Shown piece after piece: positions 25,901-33,600 of a DNA stretch of 64,000 nucleotides. Location of the stretch: the NCBI GenBank assembly GCA_947627665.1, contig CANQWX010000009.1, forward strand, positions 1-64,000. The letters are read 5' to 3'. Numbering within the stretch: position 1 is the first letter of the stretch; each line of letters opens with the position of its first letter. This stretch comes from an uncultured Clostridia bacterium (GTDB taxonomy: Bacteria; Bacillota; Clostridia; Christensenellales; Borkfalkiaceae). Under the pieces are notes generated by a model, which was given only the letters and a program-made list of their open reading frames with translations, was not told the DNA's origin and made no database searches. A program made the position numbers and the translations under genes.

Positions 25901-28900
25901 CCCAATCCTCACTGACATAAGTGCCCGCGCCCGCAAATTCCACGGTGTAATAGTTAGTGTATTCCTCTCCGTCGTAGAGCGCCCAGATGTGGATGCGGTA
26001 GCTCTTTTTATCGAACGTAAGGAGCAAGATCTCCTCCTCCGTATCGACGAAGCGGTATTTGCCTCTTTCGAGCGGGGTGAGCGTAATGCCGTCGTCCCCG
26101 TGCGAGTGGATGTTATAGCGGGTGACGTTGCCGTAGCCGTCGAGCACCAGCACATCGCCCGAATCGTCGTCCGCGTTGTACTGTCCCGCCTCGTAGCCGC
26201 AGAGAGAGAACGTCCCGTTTACAAGATCGATGTCGAAGAAGATCTCGGACACGCCATCCGTTTCCACGGCGTAGGCATAAATGCGGTAGCAGTTTTGCTG
26301 TTCGAGCGGACCGACGACATAGTAGTTCATCTCCTTTCCGTCGTAGTCCGCAAAGCCGTAACCGTCCAGAACGAGGGTGTGGCCGTCGCCGCGGAAAGTC
26401 TTTTCGTCCGTATCCCAAAGCCCGTTGTGCAAGGTGTAGTAGTAATACCCGTCGCTTCCCCGCACGGTCATGAACCGCCAGGTAACGTTCTCTCCGCCGA
26501 CCTTGCCCGTGAACACGCCGCGGAAGGTCTGCCCGTCGTAGGTGAACGTCCCGAAAGAGATGTTTTCGTCGGGGTCGAAGTAGACGGCGATGTTATTCGT
26601 GCCGAACAGCAGGAGAAGGTAAGCGCTTTGCTCCCCGTCCCCGCCGTAGAGTTCGTAATAGCCCGTGCCGTCCCCGAGCATGACGAGATGCTCGGAGCCG
26701 TCCTGTCCGACGACTTCGAAAAAGTACGGTACGCCCGTCGCAATATCCGAAAATTCCCAAAAGACATGGTCTTTCATGCCGTATCTCTCGTCCAGAACGG
26801 ACAGATAGCCGACGGCGGAAACGTTGTCTTTCGTATAGACCCCGACGTTGCTTTCGGGATCGGTCATGATGGTGCCGCCGCCCTCCACGGGAAGGCGCAA
26901 GATGTCTTGGTCGTCCTCCTCAAAAACGGGATAGTAGAGGAAAAAATGACAGTAATATTCGTACTCGCCGATGAGGAAGAAGCCCGCGCCGAGCTTATAT
27001 TGGAACACCTCGGTACCGTCCGTTGAAGTAAACAGGTACAGATCGGTCATGCCCGCGACTTCCGTCACCGTGCCCTCGACCTCCGTTTCTCCTTCGATCC
27101 AAAGCGTGGCGGCTCCCTTCTCCCCGAAGAGAAGGACGCTGTACCCGAGCGCAGACGAGCCAGTACGCCCATAGTAAATAAAGTACTCCGCATAAGAACC
27201 GTCGCCGACCTTTGTAAAACGATCGTTTTGGATGCGGAATGTCGTAATGGCTCCGCTCTCTTCGCGGAAACGCAGGAGCATGCCGCCGAGGGAGGTCAGA
27301 TCAAAGGCATACATGCCCTTTCTCTCCGTTCCCTCCGCGTCCGTCCAGACGGCGCTCTCGTTGGTGCCGCTGAACCCGTCGAGGACGAGCGTGCCGTCCT
27401 CCTCCGAGGTATAGGTCCCCTCACAGCCGTCTTGGCCCAGCATGATTTTGCTGCCCTGGTAGTCAAGGAGCTTGGCGACAAATTCCACACTTTCCCCTTC
27501 TTCGTCGGTGAGGAAAAGATCGATCTTGCCTCCCTCCTCGGGGTGATAGATCCCCACATAGACGAGAGCGGCGTTCCCGTCATAAATTTCCACATATCCC
27601 ATCCCGTTCAAGATGGGGTAGAGTTCGCCGAATTCCTTGATCTCTTCGTCCTGATAATAGAAGTAAAGGTATTCGTAAACGCCCGCCTCGGCGCCGATGG
27701 TGACGAACACCGCCTTGGGTTCACCGCTCACCGTCATCTCGGTGAGCATAAAGCGGAACCCCACCTCGCCCGAGCGGAAGGTGTAGCACATCGTTTCGGG
27801 ATCGTAGGTGACATCACCCTTCTGTACCGTTTCCCCCACGGTGTAGGTGACCGCCCCGTAGCCGTCGAATTCGATCGTCGCGCCGTCCTCATGCGGGCCG
27901 TACGAATAGGCGTCCCCATGGAGATATTTCGCGCTCTCCTGCGCTTCGCGGTAGTAGACGAAGGTGCGGGTAAGGCCGTTCGCCTTGCCCTTCAGAATTT
28001 CTTTTTCGCCCTCTTGGAAGGAGAAACGCTTTTCTTCCGCGGAGGAATCACTCAAAATTTTGCCCGTATATTCCACGCCCGCGCGCAAAAGGACGGCGGT
28101 GCCGGGTTCCGTCTGCGGGAAGAAGAGGAAATCTCCGCCGCCGAAGCGGTCGAAGTACGCCTCGTCCCAGACGGCATAGAGGAAGAGGTCTGCTTCGGGC
28201 GAAACTTCTTCGCCCGCCTGATAGACAAGTTCGCCGTTTTCCTCTCTCGCCCAGCCCGCAAAGCGGAGATACGGGGGCGCTTCGAGTTCTTCCGCGTCGG
28301 GCAGAGCGTAGCTTTCCCCGTAGCGCACGGAGGCGGGAAGCATGTTATCGCCGATCTCCTCTCCTTCGGGCGCATTGGCAAAGAAGTGGACGCCGTACAC
28401 CTCCCGTTTCAGATAGGCGGTGAACGTTTCCCCCTTGCCCAAACGGTCGGTGGAGAGCCTGTTTTCCTTGCTCTCGTCCAGTTCGAAGTGTTCCTGCGCG
28501 GGAGAATAGGCGAAGGGCGCGCCGTAAAGGGCGGTGCCGGACGAGGTCTGCGCCTCGCCGTACCCGCCGTCCACGCCCTCGAGATAGAGCTGCACGGTGT
28601 AGCCCGCCGTGTACTTCGCCGTGAGGGTCAGACCGCCCTCTGGCATCGTTTCCGCGCCGAGCAGGGCGTCCCCGTTATACCAACCCGCAAAGGAAAGCCC
28701 GTCCTCGGGCGTGGGACGGATGTCCGCCACAAATGCGGAAAGGTCCGCGCCCACCTCCACGTCGTATTGGGTCTCGGCAAGCGTGCCGCCCTCCCCAGCG
28801 GAGAGCGTCAGGACCGCCGTGGGCGCAGCAGGCTCTTCGGGCTTGCATGCCGCAAAGGACAAAAGCCCCAAGCCGAGCGCCGCACAGAGCAGTACAGTCA

Positions 28901-28919
28901 ACAAACGGATCCTCTTCAT
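22983..28919 (-). CDS. Giant secreted lipoprotein with repeated beta modules and BspA-like leucine-rich repeats
   Basis: 1978 residues. ATG 28919 follows AGGAGG. The signal peptide ends at a lipobox-like SFAAC (Cys25), then a Pro-rich linker. Residues about 30-110 resemble an InlB/Listeria-Bacteroides beta module (GWYNGDALLGAETMPEGG). Most of the protein is built from divergent beta-rich modules marked by an LxLDGYG-type turn (near 351, 510, 853, 923, 1010). A BspA-type leucine-rich repeat block sits at about 1110-1240 (GANAFNGCTALV, GANAFYACIELSTLDLPAL, GEGAFHLCESLENVSLSAV, SSAFSSCSALTKVELPAAV). The C-terminal 700 residues are further beta modules with no anchor. Likely an adhesin or glycan-binding surface protein. 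It has its own promoter and no co-transcribed neighbour. The overall family is not recognised; the domain-level calls are from motif memory. Confidence 0.85.
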   Translation of the reverse strand: MKRIRLLTVLLCAALGLGLLSFAACKPEEPAAPTAVLTLSAGEGGTLAETQYDVEVGADLSAFVADIRPTPEDGLSFAGWYNGDALLGAETMPEGGLTLTAKYTAGYTVQLYLEGVDGGYGEAQTSSGTALYGAPFAYSPAQEHFELDESKENRLSTDRLGKGETFTAYLKREVYGVHFFANAPEGEEIGDNMLPASVRYGESYALPDAEELEAPPYLRFAGWAREENGELVYQAGEEVSPEADLFLYAVWDEAYFDRFGGGDFLFFPQTEPGTAVLLRAGVEYTGKILSDSSAEEKRFSFQEGEKEILKGKANGLTRTFVYYREAQESAKYLHGDAYSYGPHEDGATIEFDGYGAVTYTVGETVQKGDVTYDPETMCYTFRSGEVGFRFMLTEMTVSGEPKAVFVTIGAEAGVYEYLYFYYQDEEIKEFGELYPILNGMGYVEIYDGNAALVYVGIYHPEEGGKIDLFLTDEEGESVEFVAKLLDYQGSKIMLGQDGCEGTYTSEEDGTLVLDGFSGTNESAVWTDAEGTERKGMYAFDLTSLGGMLLRFREESGAITTFRIQNDRFTKVGDGSYAEYFIYYGRTGSSALGYSVLLFGEKGAATLWIEGETEVEGTVTEVAGMTDLYLFTSTDGTEVFQYKLGAGFFLIGEYEYYCHFFLYYPVFEEDDQDILRLPVEGGGTIMTDPESNVGVYTKDNVSAVGYLSVLDERYGMKDHVFWEFSDIATGVPYFFEVVGQDGSEHLVMLGDGTGYYELYGGDGEQSAYLLLLFGTNNIAVYFDPDENISFGTFTYDGQTFRGVFTGKVGGENVTWRFMTVRGSDGYYYYTLHNGLWDTDEKTFRGDGHTLVLDGYGFADYDGKEMNYYVVGPLEQQNCYRIYAYAVETDGVSEIFFDIDLVNGTFSLCGYEAGQYNADDDSGDVLVLDGYGNVTRYNIHSHGDDGITLTPLERGKYRFVDTEEEILLLTFDKKSYRIHIWALYDGEEYTNYYTVEFAGAGTYVSEDWEYLSLDAYGEALFTDRYGISYEGEYTRLSENAVSFVSDALDGMQIFVLGEGSFTHPTSGMVVDGDVLVKYLGGEDKAIVIPDGVKKIAPLAFSVHEYGSRYRGADITSVDFADTVEVGANAFNGCTALVRVSGKKLKTLGANAFYACIELSTLDLPALEEIGEGAFHLCESLENVSLSAVKTVYSSAFSSCSALTKVELPAAVELYEGVFYDCFALETVVLGEHLTLLGTPDEVVAGVFGRSYGTSQQPLTVCLQGSSVPTVGHALFEGVDTYTVLVPDIDAVKQFYLDEGWAEYNANLGTQSEYDGTYYRYQFGVTTFVLNGLLREVNYGVTVMGAYYVEDNVFHLVTFDPSAETKYKDEAKGVFTDGGVFLYDRSGFGIEEEYYEYFHRYFKAGEELTLHVDSTDDTIVFTPDEYTSLAVGGVYTVPAVWTKNGEKKNATVSLEFDQYYYASLYMVADGDRYGMTPNVSEESATVTLESPVFNPVVSLYSAADDSYLALSQNDRAGTDYTVSFVLTGITDESGTPFSLAQVSVEKGTDGKTFTAKQSYVFGGYSYELTFQITGEESFSYTYERERQIVVQAEDGSAQVVLYQNADGAITSVTLYVDYYGSWADVVTSTQNYTLTKEDGKSYHWLVYEYNYAGDFTLTLTGEGEGLTGTLTCGTVVKGYLDGVYVIAFYTGDVRTALYMRDQEGVYEKIAENAIKEESGYLAVTFKGNTYYVTLDLAAKTVKIVIKTTVYQGEAWEAGGEIEGTVTVVRKPSGGEESITLSVAGKDLTTYTQQGSSDYLFEDGENYYLVSLGSTNCTIYVLTQREFKHEATKFSMTVLLKKNNDVAVYLRVALNGEEVKYSKQQKTINNEDYILISIASGNEYLVHVADGVIDLISEVTVTSADTTYRITMRVSAGGVIVSVSKFEIKENGVYAEKKIDWSGYQNDDQYNYEIDIGNDYYYFNISKEGDDWTLTFIKLQQY

Positions 28920-28960
28920 ATCGGCCTCCTGTTTATGATTTTTTGAAAATAATTTGGGAT

Positions 28961-28989
28961 AGTATACTATATTTTGTCAGAAAAGTCAA
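28961..28989 (-). promoter_or_regulatory. Promoter of giant lipoprotein gene
   Basis: Minus strand TTGACT (28989-28984), 17-bp spacer, TATACT (28966-28961), in an AT-rich pocket; leader of about 35 nt to ATG 28919. Confidence 0.8.
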
Positions 28990-29054
28990 GGAGAGTGCGG
29001 GACGCAAACCTTAAACGTTACTTATAGTTTGTGCAAATGGGGGGGCGAATTTGC

Positions 29055-29083
29055 TTTACTTGCGCCCGTTTTTCGGCTATAAT
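29055..29083 (+). promoter_or_regulatory. Promoter of VUT transporter gene
   Basis: TTTACT (29055-29060), 17-bp spacer, TATAAT (29078-29083). It drives a structured leader of about 95 nt. The stretch between this and the divergent lipoprotein promoter (28990-29054) shows nothing I can name. Confidence 0.65.
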
Positions 29084-29090
29084 GTTCGTT

Positions 29091-29185
29091 GCGGTGAGAT
29101 GTTCGCCTTGCCCAACCATCTCCGCCGCGATTTTCCGCCAACGGAAAACGCACGTTTTGTGCAATAAAAAACAAGGAGTTTTTTT
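29091..29185 (+). ncRNA. Structured 5' leader of VUT transporter, possible riboswitch
   Basis: Three consecutive hairpins fill the leader: GCGGTGAGATG (29091-29101) with CATCTCCGCCGC (29117-29128, one bulged C); TTTTCCG/CGGAAAA (29131-29137/29142-29148) around CCAA; and GCAC/GTGC (29050+100 to 29062+100, that is 29150-29162) around GTTTT. An A-rich strand AATAAAAAAC and the AAGGAG ribosome binding site follow. Genes of this transporter family are often controlled by queuosine-precursor (preQ1) riboswitches, and an A-rich strand just before the ribosome binding site is typical of them. I cannot match the core to class I, II or III, so this is a candidate only. Confidence 0.4.
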
Positions 29186-29944
29186 ATGAAACAGAGGATC
29201 TCGGACTTCTTTTCCGAGTGCGGCGTTCTGATGCGCGCGCTCTCCCCCCTCGCCTTTTCCCTCTTTCTTCTCTCCGTCTTTTCCATGAACCTGCTCGCCA
29301 ACAAGAGCCTCCGGATCCCGCTCGATTGGCTCGGCCTCGACTGCGGGATCATCGTTTCGTGGGTGGCGTTTTTGTGCATGGACGTCCTCACCAAACACTA
29401 CGGGCCGAAGGCGGCAACGATCGTTTCCCTCGCCGCGATCTTCATCAACCTGCTCGCCTGCCTCATTCTGTGGCTTGCGAGCCTGATCCCGGGGACGTGG
29501 GGCGCGTTTTTCGACTTCGGGGAGCAACCCGTCATCAACGAAGCGCTCGATTCGACCTTCGGCGGGACGTGGTATGTGCTTCTCGGCAGCACGACGGCAT
29601 TCATCGCCTCGGCGGTCGTCAACAATTTCTCCAATTGGGGGATCGGCAAGCTCTTCCGCAAAAATCCCGACGGCTTTCTCGCTTACGCCTGCCGCACCTA
29701 TCTCTCCACCGCGCTGGGGCAGTTCTGCGACAACCTCATCTTTGCCTTCCTCGTGAGCTACTTCTTCTTCGGCTGGTCGCCGCTGCAATGTATCACCTGC
29801 GCGGCGACGGGCATGGTGGCGGAACTTCTCGTCGAGGCGGTCTTTTCCCCCATCGGCTACAAGATCTGCAGATCGTGGCAAAAACGCGGCGTGGGCAAAG
29901 AATATCTCGAATACGTCGCCGCAAAGAAAGGAGAAACCGCATGA
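29186..29944 (+). CDS. VUT/YhhQ family transporter, probable queuosine precursor importer
   Basis: 252 residues with six predicted helices. The family signature is clear: FSMNLLANKSL near 33-43, DCGIIVSWVAFLCMDVLTKHYGPKAAT split over 52-78, and NFSNWGIGKLF. Members import 7-deazaguanine precursors of queuosine (preQ0/preQ1 or queuine) across the membrane. There is an insertion with an acidic stretch (FDFGEQPVINEALDSTFGG) between helices 3 and 4. The start ATG 29186 has AAGGAG 8 nt upstream. It overlaps the following dehydrogenase gene by 4 bp. No que or tgt gene is in the window. Confidence 0.88.
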   Translation: MKQRISDFFSECGVLMRALSPLAFSLFLLSVFSMNLLANKSLRIPLDWLGLDCGIIVSWVAFLCMDVLTKHYGPKAATIVSLAAIFINLLACLILWLASLIPGTWGAFFDFGEQPVINEALDSTFGGTWYVLLGSTTAFIASAVVNNFSNWGIGKLFRKNPDGFLAYACRTYLSTALGQFCDNLIFAFLVSYFFFGWSPLQCITCAATGMVAELLVEAVFSPIGYKICRSWQKRGVGKEYLEYVAAKKGETA

Positions 29945-30585
29945 AAATTCTCATCACGGGCGCGAGCAGCGGCATCGGGCGGGCCGCCGCGGAAAAGTTC
30001 CTCGCCATGCACCACGAAGTCGTCGGTCTGGACCTTCTTCCCGCCCCCTTTGCCGAAAAGCATTACACCCACTATATCTGCGACGTGACGGGAGAACTTC
30101 CCGATCTTGAAAACGTGGAGATCCTCGTCAACAACGCGGGGGTGCAAGACAGCGGCAAGGACATCGACGTCAATCTGAAGGGCGCCATCCGCGTCACCGA
30201 AAAATACGCGATGCAGCCGCACATCAGGAGCGTGGTATTCATCGCCTCGGCGAGCGCGACGACGGGGGCGGAATTCCCCGAATACACGGCGAGCAAGGGC
30301 GGGCTTATCTCCTACATGAAAAACGTTGCCCTCCGCGTGGCGGAATGGAGCGCGACGGCAAACAGCCTCTCCCCCGGCGGCGTGACGACCGCGCTCAACC
30401 GAAGGGTCATGGAGGACCCCGCGCTGTGGGCTGAGATCATGGCGCTCACCCCCCTAAAAAAATGGGCAAGTCCCGAGGAGATCGCCGAATGGATCTACTT
30501 TGTTTCCGCGGTGAACCGCTCGATGACCGCGCAGGACATCCTCATCGACAACGGCGAGAGCGCCGACGCAAAATTCATCTGGTAA
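29941..30585 (+). CDS. Short-chain dehydrogenase/reductase
   Basis: 214 residues, a compact classical SDR. The dinucleotide-binding TGASSGIG is at 6-13, NNAG near 66-69, the catalytic Ser in ASASATTG and YTASK with Tyr and Lys near 118-122; SPGGVTTALN is the usual post-catalytic loop. The start overlaps the transporter stop as ATGA, so the two are translationally coupled. The loop after NNAG is shorter than normal. The substrate is unknown; SDRs are not part of the standard queuosine pathway, so the coupling may be incidental. Confidence 0.93.
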   Translation: MKILITGASSGIGRAAAEKFLAMHHEVVGLDLLPAPFAEKHYTHYICDVTGELPDLENVEILVNNAGVQDSGKDIDVNLKGAIRVTEKYAMQPHIRSVVFIASASATTGAEFPEYTASKGGLISYMKNVALRVAEWSATANSLSPGGVTTALNRRVMEDPALWAEIMALTPLKKWASPEEIAEWIYFVSAVNRSMTAQDILIDNGESADAKFIW

Positions 30586-30596
30586 GCCGCACGGCG

Positions 30597-30638
30597 GCAT
30601 AAAAAAGAACGGACGGCAGGGTCCGTTCTTTTTTATGC
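30597..30638. terminator. Bidirectional intrinsic terminator
   Basis: GCATAAAAAAGAACGGAC (30597-30614) pairs with GTCCGTTCTTTTTTATGC (30621-30638) around a 6-base loop: an 18-bp stem with the A- and T-runs built in. It ends the dehydrogenase operon (plus) and the large minus-strand operon ending at 30667. Confidence 0.94.
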
Positions 30639-30666
30639 GTTTTTTGCGTTTTCGGTGCGGGCAGCG

Positions 30667-33600
30667 CTAACCTGTGAGTTCCAGCGTGCCCGTGCGGCAT
30701 TCGACTTCGTAGCAGTCGGTGACGTCGTTCCCGTCGCGGTCGTAGATACGGTATTCGAACGTGTTGGCGGAACTGCCCACGCCCTCTTGTTTTCCCGTCA
30801 CGGTGACCTCGAGGCGGTCGCCCTCCGCGAGGGAGCCGAAGGCGAGCGTCCAGCCCTCCGCCGTGAGCGGCGTGCCGTCATCCCGCCGGCTGACCGACTC
30901 CGTGGCGATGGTGATCGAGCGTTTCAGAACGGTCAGGGTAGGCCCCTCCTCGAAGAACACCACATATTCGTCCTCGTCGAGGAGGCCATGGAATCCCGAC
31001 GTATACACTTCGATCGGCAGCGCTTTGATGTCCTCCATCGAAAGGCTCCCCGGTTTTGTCAGGCTGCCTTCCAGAATAAAATACACGCTCAGGTTTGCAA
31101 AGTTTTCCACATAGTACCAATCATGCGGCAGGTATGTGAGCGGCGTGCCGTCGTATACCTTGCTGACGTCGAAGAGCGCGATGACGATCTTATAGCGTAT
31201 CCGCACCCAACCGGGGGTGTAGAGGAACTGATAATTGTCCGTGACATCTCTCCCCTGCTCATCGAACATGCTCAGATAGAACATGTTCGTAAAGCGGGAA
31301 ACATAGCTCCGTTTGAGGTAGATAGGAACGGTATAGGTGTGTCCCTCAACGAGCGGATAGCCGTCCTCCCCGACGGTGAATTCGGTGCTGCCGTGTTCGT
31401 TCCCGTCGAAGAAGAAGTCCTTGTTCGTGATGATGATGTGCACGAAACGGCGGGTGATCTCGAACGTGCCGAACCCGTAAGCGATCTCGTAATTGTCCGT
31501 CACCTCGCCGCGGGAGGTGTTCTCGATCTTGGCCGTGAAGCGGTTCTCTTCGCGGCAGACGTCGGTGTGCGAAAGGAAGGACAACACAAGGCTGTCCCCG
31601 TCCACGAGCGTGCCGTCCGTCACCGTGACGTCCTTCCCGCTGCCTTGATGCGGCTGCCCGTCGTAGACCGCGGAAACGTCGGACGAAGTCAGCGTGATCG
31701 GGCGGGGGGTGATGGTCAGCGTGCCGTACTCATAAGAGATCTCGTAGTTCGCCGTCTTGTCGGTCCCCTGCCCGTCGCGGATCTGCACCCGCACGAGATT
31801 TTGCCACCTTCCCACGTCGACGCCCTCATAGCCTTTGATCTTCTCGAGATCGGGTCCCGCATAGAAGATCGAGTGGCCGCTCACCAGCCGTTTGTCGACA
31901 AGTTCGAGCTTCTTGAATTCGGGACGGGTGCCGTCATAGACATGTTCGCCGCTCTCCGTCCGCACCGTGATGGCGCGGGGATAGATCTCGAGGTTGCCCG
32001 CATGCGCGAGAACGTCGATCTCGTAGTAGTCGGTGACGTCGCGGCTGCCGCTGCCCAAAACGCGGAACGTGAGCACGTTCTTCGTGATCCCCACGTCCGT
32101 GCGGGAGAGCGGCGAGCCGGAAACGACGAGGCGGTGGCCGCTCAAAAGACCGATCCCGGAAACGACGCGGCTGCCGCTCGTGGCGCTGTGCGGTTTGCCG
32201 TCGTATTCGAAGCGGGCGCTCGGCGTTTCCACCTCGATCTTCCGCCGCACGATGGAGATCGTGCCGTATTCGTAGGAGAGCGCATAGTTGCGCGTGACCT
32301 CTTCGCTGTCCGCATAGACGGCGGCGCCGAATTGGTTGCTCTTGCTCTCGTACAGGGCGGTGACGGTGGGAAACGCGCCCAGCGCCTTGAGGGTATGCCC
32401 TTCCGCAAGGCCGTATTCCCCCACCTCCTCGCACGAGCCGTCGGAATGGGGCTTGCCGTCGTAGGGGAAGGCCGTGCTCGCCGTCCGCACCGTGATGGGA
32501 CGGGGCAGGATCTCGAGCTTGCCGTAGGAATAGCGGATGCTGTAATTGCGGGTGACGTCCTCGCCGCCGCGCGAAGCGTTGGTCAGGTAGGCTTCGAAGA
32601 GGTGTTCGGCGACGCCGACGTCGGTGCGCCCGCCCGTGACGGACGCGACGTAGTTCACCTCGTCCCCCTTTGCAGGCCCGTTGCCCACGGGGTCGCCTTT
32701 GCCATCTCCCCGTTGCAGCTTTCCGTTGTAGAGGAGCTGTATGTCGCGGGAGCGGAGCACGAGAGAGCGCGGGGTGATCTCAACGGTGCCGTTGAGATAG
32801 GAAAGTTCATAATTGCCCGTCACGTCCCGTTCTCCCTCGGGGAGCGCGGGGTCCTCTATGAGCGCCTTGACCGCGTTTTCCCACTCGCCCACGTCGATAC
32901 GGTCGTAGGGCGCGGACGGAACGCTTTCGCCGAACACCAGCCTGTGCTCCTTGACAAGGCCGAGGCCGCCCGCGGGGAGCAGTTCGGGGAATTCCTTCCT
33001 CGTGCCGTCATAGACCGCCGTTCCCGACTGCGTCTGCACCGTCACGGGACGGGGGGTCATGAGCAGGCTGCCGTAGGCCGAACAGCGCACGTCGTAGTTC
33101 TCCTTGACGCTCTCCCCCGCCTCGTCTGTGACCGTGTATTCGACAAGACGGTTTTCGAGGCTTGCGACCTCATCGTAGGCGTAGTAGACGTCCCGTATCT
33201 CGGTAGACTTCGTGATCGTGAGGGTATGTCCCTGCACGAGATCGTAGGGAGATTGGGGCGCGAGGAGATAGTCGGAACAGGTATGTATCTCGCCGTCGTA
33301 GCAGAACTCCGCCGAGCCTGTGACGATGCGCACGGGACGGGGCTTGATTCTGAGCACATCGTATTTTTTTTCGATGGCATAATTGCGGGTGACGTCCACG
33401 CCCGCGCCGTCTATGATGAGAACGGTGAACGTCCTTTGGACGGGAGTCTGGTTCACGTCTTTGATCTTCGCCGAAGGATCGGTGGTACAGATCGCCCGCT
33501 GCCCCGCCACGAGCGCGTCTGCGTCGACGAAAAAGTCCTCTGCGTCCTCCTCGGGGGAGGGGGTATGTTCGGTGCCGTCGTAGATCCACGAACGGGGCAT

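Noticed and set aside
29131-29178. A class-I preQ1 riboswitch
   Set aside because: The A-rich strand before the ribosome binding site fits, but the required loop sequence inside the first stem is missing and the hairpin loops are too short.
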